64,000 nt of DNA from Clostridium cavendishii DSM 21758 (GTDB lineage Bacteria; Bacillota; Clostridia; Clostridiales; Clostridiaceae), in contig NZ_FQZB01000013.1 in assembly GCF_900141845.1 (NCBI RefSeq), positions 1-64,000 of the forward strand, written 5' to 3'. How positions within the stretch are numbered: position 1 is the stretch's first letter; every line of letters starts with the position of its first letter. The translations under genes and the position numbers were made by a program. Of the stretch, positions 53,694 to 62,938 are shown in pieces. The notes below the pieces were generated by a model that worked only from the letters and a program-made list of their open reading frames with translations, ran no database searches and was not told where the DNA came from.

Positions 53694-54512
53694 TTATATT
53701 TCTTTAATTACATTTGTCATTAAGTTTATAAACTTTTCTCTAACCATTTCTGAAGTTTCCATAACTTCTTGGTGATTTAATGGTTGTTCAAGTATACCTG
53801 CTGCCATGTTAGTCATACAAGAAATACCTAGAACTTTCATTCCACTGTGATTTGCCACTATAACTTCTGGAACTGTTGACATACCAACAGCATCTGCACC
53901 CATAACTCTAGCCATTCTTACTTCTGCTGGTGTTTCATAAGTAGGGCCTGTGAACATAGCATACACCCCATCTTTTAAATCTATTCCTAATCCATTAGCG
54001 ATTTCTCTAACTTTAGCTCTTAATTCTTTGTTATAAGCTTCTGACATATCAGGGAATCTAGTTCCAAAATCACTTAGGTTTCCACCTATTAACGGATTTG
54101 TACCTGAGAAATTAATGTGATCACTTATAAGAACTAAATCTCCTGGTTTGTATGATGTATTAACAGCACCAGCTGCATTTGTAACTATTACTTTTTCGAC
54201 ACCTATAAGCTTCATAACTCTAATTGGGAAAGTTACTTGACTCATATTATAGCCTTCATAGAAGTGGAATCTTCCTTGCATAGCTACAACTTCTTTACCT
54301 TGAAATTTCCCTATAACTAATCTTCCAGCATGACCTTCAACTGTTGATACTGGGAAGTTTGGTAATTCATTATATGAATAATACTCTGCATCTTCGATTT
54401 GATCCGCTATAGCACCTAATCCGGAACCTAATATAAGTCCTATTTGTGGCTTGTATTTTGACTTTGATAATATAAAATCTGCTGCTTCTTTAATTTTGTT
54501 CATTAATTCCAT
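53694..54512 (-). CDS. purine nucleoside phosphorylase
   Basis: 272-residue PNP of the trimeric type (phosphorolysis of inosine and guanosine). GLILGSGLGAIAD near residue 30 binds phosphate. QGRFHFYEGY, TNAAGAVN, GPTYETPAEVRM (with the Glu of the base pocket) and GMSTVPEV are present. GAGGTGAAGATA selects the ATG at 54512. It lies about 90 bases downstream of deoB, with an 11-bp hairpin between. Ribose-1-phosphate produced here is the DeoB substrate. Confidence 0.94.
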   Translation of the reverse strand: MELMNKIKEAADFILSKSKYKPQIGLILGSGLGAIADQIEDAEYYSYNELPNFPVSTVEGHAGRLVIGKFQGKEVVAMQGRFHFYEGYNMSQVTFPIRVMKLIGVEKVIVTNAAGAVNTSYKPGDLVLISDHINFSGTNPLIGGNLSDFGTRFPDMSEAYNKELRAKVREIANGLGIDLKDGVYAMFTGPTYETPAEVRMARVMGADAVGMSTVPEVIVANHSGMKVLGISCMTNMAAGILEQPLNHQEVMETSEMVREKFINLMTNVIKEI

Positions 54513-54542
54513 TATCTTCACCTCATAAATTATTTGAAATCC

Positions 54543-54574
54543 TCCAGTGTAATAATATTTATAATTACACTGGA
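54543..54574 (-). other. intercistronic hairpin between deoB and PNP genes
   Basis: TCCAGTGTAAT pairs perfectly with ATTACACTGGA (loop 10 bases). No U-run follows on the minus strand, so it is more likely an mRNA processing or stability element than a terminator. Confidence 0.55.
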
Positions 54575-54599
54575 ATTTTATCTATATTGTTTTTATATT

Positions 54600-55772
54600 T
54601 TATTTTTGTATTTCTTTTAAGAAGCTTTCTCCATTTATAATTGGCTCTGCTCCAAAAATTTCACATATTGTTTGACCTATAGTATAGAAACCATTTTTAA
54701 TACCCATATTAACATTTTCTCTCAATGCTTTTCCATAAGCTAAGAAAGGTACATATTCTCTAGTGTGATCAGTTCCTGGGAAAGTTGGATCACAACCATG
54801 GTCAGCTGTTATGAATAATACATCTGTGTCATTCATATTAGCTAGTATTTCTGGCATTCTAGCATCAAACTCTTCTAATCCTCTACCATAAGACTTAGGA
54901 TCATTTCTATGTCCCCATTTCATATCAAAGTCAACAAGATTTGTGAAAATAATACCATCTTTATTTTGTTTCATATAATCTATAGTCTTATCTACACCGT
55001 CCATATTATCCTTTGTATGAACTGCATCTGTTACACCTTCACCTGAAAATAAGTCTTCTATTTTTCCTACTGCCATTACACTTAAACCTTTAGATTTTAA
55101 ATTATCTAAAGCTGTTTTATGTGGTGGAAGCAATGCATAATCTCTTCTATTTGGAGTTCTTGTAAAGTTTCCTGGTGTTCCTATAAATGGTCTAGCTATA
55201 ACACGAGCCACAGCATGTTCTCCAGTTAACATTTCACGAGCCATTTCACAATATCTATGAAGTTCTTTTACAGGAACTACTTCTTCATGAGCAGCTATTT
55301 GGAAAACGCTATCTGCTGAAGTATAAACTATTAAAGCTCCTGTTTCCATTTGTTCCTTACCTAGTTCATCTAAAATTTCTGTTCCTGACGCTGGTTTATT
55401 TCCTATAACTTTTCTTCCAGTTAATTCTTCAAATTTATTTATTACATCAGCTGGAAATCCGTTTGGATAGGTTGGAAAGCCAACTTCTGATTTTATGCCA
55501 ACCATTTCCCAATGTCCTGTTACTGTATCTTTACCATTTGAAGCTTCATGAAGCTTTCCATAACATCCAGTTGGGTTTTCTACCTTATTTAACCCTATCA
55601 TTCCATCTATATTTCCAAGACCTATAGCCTCCATATTAGGAATATTAAGTCCATTATTAAAGGCTGCTACATGCGCTATTGTATTACACCCTTTATCTCC
55701 ATACTTATCTGCATCTGGTAATTCTCCCATACCAACTGAATCTAAAACTATCCATATAACTCTTTTAATCAT
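54600..55772 (-). CDS. deoB: phosphopentomutase
   Basis: 390-residue alkaline-phosphatase-fold enzyme that interconverts (deoxy)ribose-1- and -5-phosphate, linking nucleoside breakdown to the pentose phosphate pathway. IVLDSVGMGELPDA at the start binds metal; GKDTVTGHWEM carries the catalytic Thr near residue 85, and TADHGCDPTFPGTDHTREYVP the second metal site. RBS GAGGTGATATT. A cre/LacI-type operator lies about 70 bases upstream (55843-55856). Forms an operon with the PNP gene. Confidence 0.97.
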   Translation of the reverse strand: MIKRVIWIVLDSVGMGELPDADKYGDKGCNTIAHVAAFNNGLNIPNMEAIGLGNIDGMIGLNKVENPTGCYGKLHEASNGKDTVTGHWEMVGIKSEVGFPTYPNGFPADVINKFEELTGRKVIGNKPASGTEILDELGKEQMETGALIVYTSADSVFQIAAHEEVVPVKELHRYCEMAREMLTGEHAVARVIARPFIGTPGNFTRTPNRRDYALLPPHKTALDNLKSKGLSVMAVGKIEDLFSGEGVTDAVHTKDNMDGVDKTIDYMKQNKDGIIFTNLVDFDMKWGHRNDPKSYGRGLEEFDARMPEILANMNDTDVLFITADHGCDPTFPGTDHTREYVPFLAYGKALRENVNMGIKNGFYTIGQTICEIFGAEPIINGESFLKEIQK

Positions 55773-55842
55773 AATATCACCTCATATTTTAAATTCTTAA
55801 ATTATATTATATTAATAAATATTACACTTTTTAAATTATTTT

Positions 55843-55856
55843 TGAAAGCGCTTACC
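55843..55856. promoter_or_regulatory. cre/LacI-type operator in the deoB promoter region
   Basis: TGAAAGCGCTTACC matches the CcpA/LacI-family consensus TGWAARCGYTWNCW at 13 of 14 positions. It lies between deoB and the lacI-type gene stop. Confidence 0.65.
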
Positions 55857-55865
55857 GTTAATTTT

Positions 55866-55890
55866 ATAAAACAAATGAGTTACCTCATTT
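55866..55890 (-). terminator. terminator of the LacI-family gene
   Basis: AAATGAG-GTAA-CTCATTT followed by GTTTTAT on the minus strand; overlaps the stop codon. Confidence 0.7.
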
Positions 55891-56926
55891 ATTTTAATAT
55901 ACTTTTTTCTTTTATAAACACTTCAGAACCTTTAAGTCTCAACTCAGGAGTCAATGTAATATTTTTGATTTCACTATTTTCTTTATCATTTATACTATCT
56001 ACTAATAAGCCCATTCCTATTCTTCCAAGCTCTAAAGAAGGACCTTCAACATGACTTAAATTCATTCCTAAAAAGTTTAAAACATCTATTTTATCAAAGC
56101 TCATTAATGATATATCATCTGGAAAACTCATATTCATCTCATTAAGCGCTTTTAAACAACCTAATGTCATAAAATTATTACATACAAACAAAGCAGTTGG
56201 TTTATTTTCCTTTTTTAATAATTGTTTAGTTAAATTATAACCACTTTCTATACTATAATCTCCATATAAAATAAATTCTTTATTTATTTTAATATTATTC
56301 ATCATTAAAGCTTTTTCATAACCTAAAAGTCTATCTTTTGCAGGTTTGGAATTCATTCTACCAGTTATTATTCCAATATCTTTATGCCCTTCTTTAATTA
56401 AAGCTTCTATTGCATCATACGTTCCTGTTAGATTATCAACAAATACACCACTAAAAGTAGAATATTTTAAATGTCCATCTACAAGAACAACTGGTATTCC
56501 TAAATTATTTAAAGCTTTAAGATATTCACTATTTATGTCATTTTCCACAGAGGTTGGACTAATTATAAGACCTCTAATTCTTTGTTCTCTTAAAGTTTTA
56601 ATGGCTTTTAATTCTTTGTCCATATCTTCATTGGAATCACATAATATAATATTAAGATTATTAGCTTCTGCAACTTCACTGATCCCTTTTATTATTTCTC
56701 CAAAAAATGGATTTGTTATGTCAGGAACTACAATTCCTATAGTTGATGTTACATTTTTAGATAAACTTCTAGCTATCGCACTAGGAGTATAATTAAATCT
56801 TTCAATAGCCTCTTCAACTCTTTTTCTTGTTTCATCTTTAACATATCCTGAATCATTTAAAACTCTAGATACAGTTGCAAGTGAAACATTTGCTTCTTTT
56901 GCAATGTCATTAATTGTAATAGACAT
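55889..56926 (-). CDS. LacI-family transcriptional regulator
   Basis: 345 residues. N-terminal LacI helix-turn-helix and hinge (ITINDIAKEANVSLATVSRV, YTPSAIARSLS, 1-58), then a periplasmic-binding-protein-like effector domain (GIVVPDITNPFFGEII, CDSNEDMDKE, GHKDIGIITG, SFDKIDV). The ATG at 56926 follows AAAGGAGGTTTATT; the longer open frame adds 16 residues upstream of the RBS. The effector is probably a sugar or nucleoside given its place before deoB and the PNP gene, but CcpA-like roles are possible. A perfect operator match lies in its own promoter region. Confidence 0.92.
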   Translation of the reverse strand: MSITINDIAKEANVSLATVSRVLNDSGYVKDETRKRVEEAIERFNYTPSAIARSLSKNVTSTIGIVVPDITNPFFGEIIKGISEVAEANNLNIILCDSNEDMDKELKAIKTLREQRIRGLIISPTSVENDINSEYLKALNNLGIPVVLVDGHLKYSTFSGVFVDNLTGTYDAIEALIKEGHKDIGIITGRMNSKPAKDRLLGYEKALMMNNIKINKEFILYGDYSIESGYNLTKQLLKKENKPTALFVCNNFMTLGCLKALNEMNMSFPDDISLMSFDKIDVLNFLGMNLSHVEGPSLELGRIGMGLLVDSINDKENSEIKNITLTPELRLKGSEVFIKEKSILK

Positions 56927-56959
56927 AATAAACCTCCTTTTTGTAAGTTTGAATAATTT

Positions 56960-56973
56960 TGATAACGCTTTCA
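56960..56973. promoter_or_regulatory. cre/LacI-type operator upstream of the LacI gene
   Basis: Reverse complement TGAAAGCGTTATCA fits TGWAARCGYTWNCW at 14 of 14 positions, 34 bases before the start codon: likely autoregulation or CcpA control. Confidence 0.75.
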
Positions 56974-57216
56974 CTGTTAATTAATCTTTAGTTACAAAAA
57001 CTTTCTTAATACTATTGTATAGCTTTTCATTTCTTTTTTCAATGGTAAATTTATTATTATTTGCACTTTTTTTTTGTTTATTCATTTGTTTTATAAAATG
57101 CAACAAATTTTTCTAGATAAAATTTTTATTATTATCTTTTCAGAGTAAAATTTTTAATAAAAATCGACATCTTTCAACCAGTTTTTTACAATTAAAACTC
57201 GAAACATAAAGTAAAA

Positions 57217-57247
57217 CAGGCTATTGGTAATTTTACCAATAGCCTTA
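57217..57247 (-). terminator. terminator of pepQ
   Basis: AGGCTATTGGTAA and TTACCAATAGCCT pair (13 bp), with GTTTTAC following on the minus strand; about 100 bases past the pepQ stop. Confidence 0.75.
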
Positions 57248-57344
57248 TGTTTTTTCATTAATTTTATAATATAATTTGTAGTTTTAAATTAAAATTATTA
57301 ATTAATTTATGATTAAAATTATTTGGATAAATACACTTTATCTT

Positions 57345-58418
57345 TTATAATATTATTAATTCTTTTGGATAACTATTTAAAATTTCGCAACCATCTTCAG
57401 TTACCATAACTAAATCTTCTATTCTAACTCCAACTTCGCCTTGAAGATATATTCCTGGCTCTATTGAAAATATCATACCTGGTTTAACCGTATCAGTATT
57501 TGCCGCACTTACATCACCAAAATCATGAACTTCTATACCTATACTATGACCTGTTCTATGAGTAAAGTATTTGCCATATCCATAACCTTCTATAACATCT
57601 CTTGCTGCTTTATCTATATCACAGAATCTAACTCCTGGTTTAACTACTGATATAGCTTTAAGATTTGCTTCTAAAACAGCATTATACACTTCTTTAGCTT
57701 TTTCAGATGGTTCTCCAAAAAATACTGTTCTAGTCATATCTGAACAATAATCATTTTTTCTACATCCAATATCTATTATAACTCCCTCGCCTTTTTTTAG
57801 ACGTGAATTATCTGTATCATGATGTGGATCTGCACCATTTGCTCCATAAGCTATTATAGGTGAGAACGAAAAACCTTGAGTTCCTTCTTTTTCATAAAGA
57901 TCACCAAGTATTGTGCACATTTGTTTTTCTGTTTTTTCTAAAGAAACATGTTTTATTATTTCAGCCATAACTTTATCATTTACCTTAGATGCATCTCTCA
58001 TTAATTCTTTTTCTTCTTCATCTTTAATACTTCTTATTTCATCTATTATTGATGAACCATTAACATATCCAGAAGCACCTTTTCTATCCATTAATCTTAT
58101 AAGAAAATGAGCTGCCCAGTTCTTGTCTATTCCTAAGACTTGAGTTTTATCTGTAAATGTTGCTAATATCTCTACAGGATCATTTACATCTTTATACCAA
58201 ACTAAATCAACACCTAAATCTTCATTTACTGGAAATAACTCGTTTATTACAAGTTTTTTATCACCTTTTGTATTTATATATAAGGCTACCATTCTTTCTC
58301 CAGCCTCTATCCATTTTCCTGTTAAATAAAAAATAGCCGCTGGTGATGAGATCACCATCTGTGGTATATCGCAAGATTCCATCTTTTCTAATACTCTTTT
58401 TAATCTTAAATTCTTCAT
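57345..58418 (-). CDS. pepQ: M24 family Xaa-Pro peptidase
   Basis: 357 residues. The N-terminal creatinase-like domain (1-125) is followed by the pita-bread metallopeptidase. Metal ligands are visible: IIDIGCRKNDYCSDMTRT (two Asp), GHSIGIEVHD (His), SIEPGIY (Glu) and VRIEDLV (Glu). It removes or splits residues at Xaa-Pro bonds; whether it acts as aminopeptidase P or prolidase cannot be decided from sequence. RBS AAGGAGGGT is 5-6 bases from the ATG. Single gene. Confidence 0.9.
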   Translation of the reverse strand: MKNLRLKRVLEKMESCDIPQMVISSPAAIFYLTGKWIEAGERMVALYINTKGDKKLVINELFPVNEDLGVDLVWYKDVNDPVEILATFTDKTQVLGIDKNWAAHFLIRLMDRKGASGYVNGSSIIDEIRSIKDEEEKELMRDASKVNDKVMAEIIKHVSLEKTEKQMCTILGDLYEKEGTQGFSFSPIIAYGANGADPHHDTDNSRLKKGEGVIIDIGCRKNDYCSDMTRTVFFGEPSEKAKEVYNAVLEANLKAISVVKPGVRFCDIDKAARDVIEGYGYGKYFTHRTGHSIGIEVHDFGDVSAANTDTVKPGMIFSIEPGIYLQGEVGVRIEDLVMVTEDGCEILNSYPKELIIL

Positions 58419-58597
58419 TATGTACCCTCCTTAGAATTCTTTTCATAATTATATCATAATTTCTATTTATAATTCATAGCTATATTGATAAAAATATTAA
58501 TAAATCTTTAAAAAATTTTCATAACCTCTTTATTCCTCTATTTAGGTGTTATAATATTTTTGTTATTATTTTATTAAATTTATAAGGAGATTTTATT

Positions 58598-59296
58598 ATG
58601 AGAATTGCTGTTATATCTGATATACATGGAAACATATATGCTTTAATGAGGGTTTTAGAAAATATAGATACGGAAAATGTTGATACTATAGTTTGCTTAG
58701 GCGATTTAGTTGGCTATGGACCTCATCCTAATGAAGTTGTTTCTCTTATACGCAGAAGAAACATTTTGTGTATTAAAGGAAACTATGATGCTTCTGTAGT
58801 TGATAATGATTTTACTTATATAAGAGAAACTAATACAAATTCTTTTTCTTTACCTTGGACTGCTGATGAGCTTAGAACATCTAATAAATATTATTTAGAT
58901 AATCTTCCTAATTCTATTTCACTTAATATCCAAAATAAGGACATACTATTTGTTCATGGAAGTCCTAGAAAAATTAATGAATATGTAACTGAAGATTATG
59001 TTGAAATGGAACAAGTTATTAATTCTGCAAACTGTGATATTCTAGTTTGTGCCCATACTCATATCCCATATCACAAAGAAATTAATAACAAAATAATCGT
59101 GAATTGTGGAAGTGTTGGAAAACCTAAGAATGGTAGTCCAAATGCAACTTATGCCATTTTAGAAATTGAAAATAAAAGAATGCCTAAAGTAATCATAAAA
59201 TCTGTAGAATACGAGTTTACTAGAACTATGAAAGATATGGAACTGAAAGATTTCCCCGTTCCTTTAGTTAAATCATATGAAAGTGGCTTAGAATAA
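58598..59296 (+). CDS. metallophosphoesterase, YfcE-like
   Basis: 232 residues, cytoplasmic. Calcineurin-like blocks: ISDIHGNIYAL, CLGDLVGYGPHPNE, KGNYDASV (GN-[YH]D), VHGSPR and CAHTHIPY, NCGSVGKP. All metal ligands of this small-phosphodiesterase family are present. Substrate unknown; relatives hydrolyse phosphodiesters such as bis-pNPP. RBS AAGGAGAT. It stands between pepQ (divergent) and the asnS T-box. Confidence 0.88.
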   Translation: MRIAVISDIHGNIYALMRVLENIDTENVDTIVCLGDLVGYGPHPNEVVSLIRRRNILCIKGNYDASVVDNDFTYIRETNTNSFSLPWTADELRTSNKYYLDNLPNSISLNIQNKDILFVHGSPRKINEYVTEDYVEMEQVINSANCDILVCAHTHIPYHKEINNKIIVNCGSVGKPKNGSPNATYAILEIENKRMPKVIIKSVEYEFTRTMKDMELKDFPVPLVKSYESGLE

Positions 59297-59424
59297 TTTT
59301 AAAAAAACATACTACATAATAATTTACTATTCATATAATATTTTCAAAATCATTCCTAGCTCCAATAATTAAAGTAAAGATTTGATTGTCACTTAAAATA
59401 ATATAATATTTCATATTTATATTA

Positions 59425-59453
59425 TTGCAAATATTACAATTTTAGTGTAAAAT
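59425..59453 (+). promoter_or_regulatory. promoter of the asnS T-box transcript
   Basis: TTGCAA (59425-59430), 17 bases, TAAAAT (59448-59453), just upstream of the T-box leader. Confidence 0.65.
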
Positions 59454-59459
59454 CATAAT

Positions 59460-59741
59460 TAATCAAATTAAATAATTTATTACGTTGAAGAGAAGAGTAG
59501 ATTTAGGAAGTAGTTATAGCGAGTGGGTGATGGTGTAAGTCCCATAACGAGACCTATATTGAAGAACATCTCTGAGTTTCTAACCGAAATCTTTTTAGAG
59601 AGTAGACTTAGACGGAGTCAAACCGTTATATTTTGAACAGTATTACTTGTACTGATTAGAGTGGTCATAAATTTTTATGACAATTTGGGTGGTAACGCGA
59701 ATTTTACCCTTCGTCCCATTATGTGGATGAAGGGTTTTTTT
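59460..59741 (+). promoter_or_regulatory. T-box leader of asnS
   Basis: Stem I region with GAAGAGAAGAGTAG and AGCGAGTGGGTGATGGTGTA; AAC in GAAGAACATCTCTGAG fits an asparagine specifier. The T-box TGGGTGGTAACGCG is at 59686-59699. The terminator is ACCCTTC-N-GAAGGGT plus seven T (59706-59741). Uncharged tRNA-Asn would favour antitermination and asnS expression. Confidence 0.92.
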
Positions 59742-59809
59742 ATATTTAAAATTCCATAATTAAAACACTAGATTTTGGAATAATAATAACGAAAGTGAGG
59801 TCTAAAAAA

Positions 59810-61204
59810 ATGGATCAAGTAATTTTAGTTAAAAGTCTTTACAGACACACTGCTGAATACGCAGGAAAAGATGTGAAAATTTCAGGATGGATAAGAACAT
59901 TAAGAGCTTCTAATGCTTTTGGTTTTATAGAAGTTAATGATGGTTCATTCTTCAAAAATGTTCAAATTGTTTTTGATAATAACCTTGCAAACTTTAAAGA
60001 AATTTCAAAACTTCCTATAAGTTCATCAATATCAGTTATAGGAACATTAGTAGAAACTCCGGATTCAAAACAACCATTTGAAATCCAAGCTAAAGAAGTA
60101 ATAATCGAAGGTATGAGTAACACTGATTACCCTCTTCAAAAGAAAAGACATACTTTTGAATACCTAAGAAGTATAGCTCACTTAAGACCTAGAAGTAATG
60201 CTTTCTCAGCTGTGTTTAGAGTAAGAAGTGTAGCTGCATATGCTATTCATAAGTTCTTCCAAGAACAAGGCTTTGTATATACTCATACTCCAATAATCAC
60301 AGGTTCAGACTGTGAAGGTGCTGGAGAAATGTTTAGAATTACAACTATGGATTTAAACAACATTCCAAAAACTGAAGAAGGAGCTATAGATTATAAACAA
60401 GATTTCTTCGGAAAAGAAACTAATCTTACAGTTTCAGGTCAGTTAAATGGTGAATGTTTCGCCTTAGCATTTAGAAATATCTACACATTTGGACCAACAT
60501 TTAGAGCTGAAAATTCAAACACAGCAAGACATGCTGCTGAATTCTGGATGATAGAACCTGAAATATCATTTGCAGATTTAGAGGATGATATGTTCCTTGC
60601 AGAAGCAATGCTTAAGTATGTTATTAAGTATGTTATGGATGAATGTCCAGAAGAATTACAATTCTTTAACCAATTCGTAGATAAAGGATTATCAGAAAGA
60701 TTAAATCACGTAGTAAGCTCAGAATTTGGTAAGGTAACTTATACAGAAGCTGTAGAAATATTAAAAACTTGTGGTAAAGAATTCGAATATCCAGTTGAAT
60801 GGGGTATAGATCTTCAAACTGAACATGAAAGATATTTAACAGAAGAAATCTTCAAAAAACCTGTATTCGTAACTAACTACCCTAAAGAAATCAAAGCTTT
60901 CTATATGAGATTAAATGACGATGGAAAGACCGTTGCTGCTATGGACTGTCTAGTTCCAGGAATCGGTGAAATCATCGGAGGAAGCCAAAGAGAAGAAAGA
61001 CTTGATATGCTTAAGGCAAGACTTGCTGAACTTAACTTAAGCGAAGAAGATTACTGGTGGTATTTAGAGCTTAGAAAATACGGAGAAACTAAGCATGCTG
61101 GATTTGGTCTAGGTTTTGAAAGACTTATAATGTATATAACTGGTATGTCAAACATCAGAGACGTAATACCATTCCCAAGAACTACTGGAACTTCAGAATT
61201 CTAA
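59810..61204 (+). CDS. asnS: asparagine--tRNA ligase
   Basis: 464-residue class IIb synthetase: OB-fold anticodon-binding domain (about 15-110, VKISGWIRTLRASNAFGFIE), then the catalytic core with motif 2 FRAENSNTARHAAEFWMIEPE and motif 3 GFGLGFERLIMYITG. IGEIIGGSQREERLD near residue 385 is typical of AsnRS. The ATG at 59810 fits GTGAGGT upstream; a GTG five codons earlier is inside the RBS. The Asn T-box specifier supports the identity over AspRS. Ends in a shared terminator with pepA. Confidence 0.97.
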   Translation: MDQVILVKSLYRHTAEYAGKDVKISGWIRTLRASNAFGFIEVNDGSFFKNVQIVFDNNLANFKEISKLPISSSISVIGTLVETPDSKQPFEIQAKEVIIEGMSNTDYPLQKKRHTFEYLRSIAHLRPRSNAFSAVFRVRSVAAYAIHKFFQEQGFVYTHTPIITGSDCEGAGEMFRITTMDLNNIPKTEEGAIDYKQDFFGKETNLTVSGQLNGECFALAFRNIYTFGPTFRAENSNTARHAAEFWMIEPEISFADLEDDMFLAEAMLKYVIKYVMDECPEELQFFNQFVDKGLSERLNHVVSSEFGKVTYTEAVEILKTCGKEFEYPVEWGIDLQTEHERYLTEEIFKKPVFVTNYPKEIKAFYMRLNDDGKTVAAMDCLVPGIGEIIGGSQREERLDMLKARLAELNLSEEDYWWYLELRKYGETKHAGFGLGFERLIMYITGMSNIRDVIPFPRTTGTSEF

Positions 61205-61211
61205 AAATCAT

Positions 61212-61247
61212 TAAAAAGGCTAGTTTTAAATTAAAGCTAGCCTTTTC
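61212..61247. terminator. bidirectional terminator, asnS / pepA
   Basis: AAAAGGCTAG and CTAGCCTTTT pair (10 bp) with A/T runs on both sides, between convergent genes. Confidence 0.9.
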
Positions 61248-61249
61248 TT

Positions 61250-62722
61250 CTATCTTATTTTTGCTAATTCATATAAAGTTCTAACACCTGTTCCTGTTCC
61301 ACCCTTTATATTATATTCACCTACAGCATCTGCCCAAGCTGTTCCAGCTATATCAAGATGTAGCCATGGTTTATCACCTACAAATTCGCCTATAAATAAT
61401 CCTGCTGTTACAGTTCCAGCATGTTTACCGCCTATATTTTTAAGATCTGCTATCTCACCCTTTATAAGATTTTTATATTCTTCAAACGCTGGTAACATCC
61501 AAACTGGTTCACCTGATATCTTTGATGCTTTATCTAAATCTCCATAAAACTCACAATTATTTGTAACAACTCCTGTTGTAGTTGCTCCTAAAGCTACTAG
61601 TACTGCCCCTGTAAGAGTTGCTATATCTACAACCTCACTTACTTTCTCCTTTTCTATTATATAAGTTACAGCATCTACTAAGGTTAATCTTCCTTCAGCA
61701 TCTGTATTTAATACTTCTATAGTCTTTCCTGCCATCGACCCTATAATATCACCTGGTTTATATGCATCTCCTGATATCATATTTTCACAAGCAGCAACTA
61801 CTGCTATAACATTTTTCTTTAATTTATTCTTAACTGTAGCAACCATAGTTCCTATAACCGCAGCTGCACCACCCATATCAGATTTCATAGTTACCATTCC
61901 ATCATTTGGTTTTAACGAATATCCGCCTGAATCATATGTCAATCCTTTACCTACTAAACCTAATCTTTTATCTTCATTTTCTTTGTCCCCAAAATATCTC
62001 ATAACTATAAGTTTTGGTTTTTTCTTTGAACCTCTGGCTACTTCTAAGAATGCCTTCATCCCTAATTCTTCTATTTGATCTTTCTCAAAAACCTGAACTT
62101 CAAATCCATATTCATTTCCTAGAGTTTCAACTTTTTCAGCTAATGTTTCTGGATATATAACATTAGAAGGTTCATTCACTAAATCTCTAGCTATAATAGT
62201 AGCTTCTGCTAAACTTTTAGCCTCTTGTAAATATCCTTCTAACTCATTAATTTTATCATCACCTATATGTTTACCACCTATAGAAATTTCAAATTCTATG
62301 TTCTCTTTTTTATCACTTTTATATTTATCAAATTTATAACTTGCAAGTACAAATCCCTCTACCGAAGCCTTAATTATATCCTCTAAAGAAATAATATTTG
62401 TATCAATAGCCCTTATAAATACCTTCTTAGTTTTTAATTCATTAGCTTTCTTTTGTACTTTTCCATAAATTTTTCTAACTTTTTCCTTGGTTACATCTTC
62501 TTCCTTTCCAATACCTATAACTATAACATCTTTTAGGTTGTTTTCTACGTTCCTTGTAAAGTTTACAACCTCTAGAAACTCCCCTTTAAATTGTCCCCTA
62601 CTTTCTAAACGAGTTAACGTTTTTGTGATTTCTTCATTTGGAGTTTCTAATTTTCCTTCAAATACTGGTATTATAGTAACATCAGCATCTGTACACTTAA
62701 AACTCTTTATTGCTATTTTCAT
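61250..62722 (-). CDS. pepA: leucyl aminopeptidase, M17 family
   Basis: 490 residues. The N-terminal macrodomain-like half (1-165) is followed by the M17 catalytic domain with the family signature NTDAEGRLTLVDAV (near residue 345), GLTYDSGGYSLKP (metal Lys/Asp), KSDMGGAAAV and HLDIAGTAWAD near the end. Two-zinc cytosolic peptidase involved in peptide turnover; hexameric in relatives. GGGGTGATAGT places the start at the ATG 62722; the longer frame adds five residues. Single gene. Confidence 0.95.
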   Translation of the reverse strand: MKIAIKSFKCTDADVTIIPVFEGKLETPNEEITKTLTRLESRGQFKGEFLEVVNFTRNVENNLKDVIVIGIGKEEDVTKEKVRKIYGKVQKKANELKTKKVFIRAIDTNIISLEDIIKASVEGFVLASYKFDKYKSDKKENIEFEISIGGKHIGDDKINELEGYLQEAKSLAEATIIARDLVNEPSNVIYPETLAEKVETLGNEYGFEVQVFEKDQIEELGMKAFLEVARGSKKKPKLIVMRYFGDKENEDKRLGLVGKGLTYDSGGYSLKPNDGMVTMKSDMGGAAAVIGTMVATVKNKLKKNVIAVVAACENMISGDAYKPGDIIGSMAGKTIEVLNTDAEGRLTLVDAVTYIIEKEKVSEVVDIATLTGAVLVALGATTTGVVTNNCEFYGDLDKASKISGEPVWMLPAFEEYKNLIKGEIADLKNIGGKHAGTVTAGLFIGEFVGDKPWLHLDIAGTAWADAVGEYNIKGGTGTGVRTLYELAKIR

Positions 62723-62938
62723 ACTATCACCCCACAATTTGTATTATTAGTTAAAAACCATTATCTATTAATAATATAGCATATAGTATTTAAAAACTCT
62801 ATAACTTTTTTAATACTTAATTAAAAGTTATTTACTTTTAATATTATATCTATTTATCCCCGTTTAATTCTAATTATGTTTTTGATATAATAAAAAAATA
62901 GTTACTAAACAAAAATTTAAACTTAAGGAGTCTAACGG

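Larger units (their letters stand above)
56927..57344. other. promoter region of the LacI gene and pepQ 3' region
   Basis: About 420 bases without a gene. It holds the operator at 56960-56973 and a strong hairpin at 57217-57247; the rest is very AT-rich with no recognised feature. Confidence 0.6.

Noticed and set aside
56346..56792. 148-codon plus-strand open frame opposite the LacI gene
   Set aside because: Shadow of the effector-binding domain; no RBS or recognisable domain.
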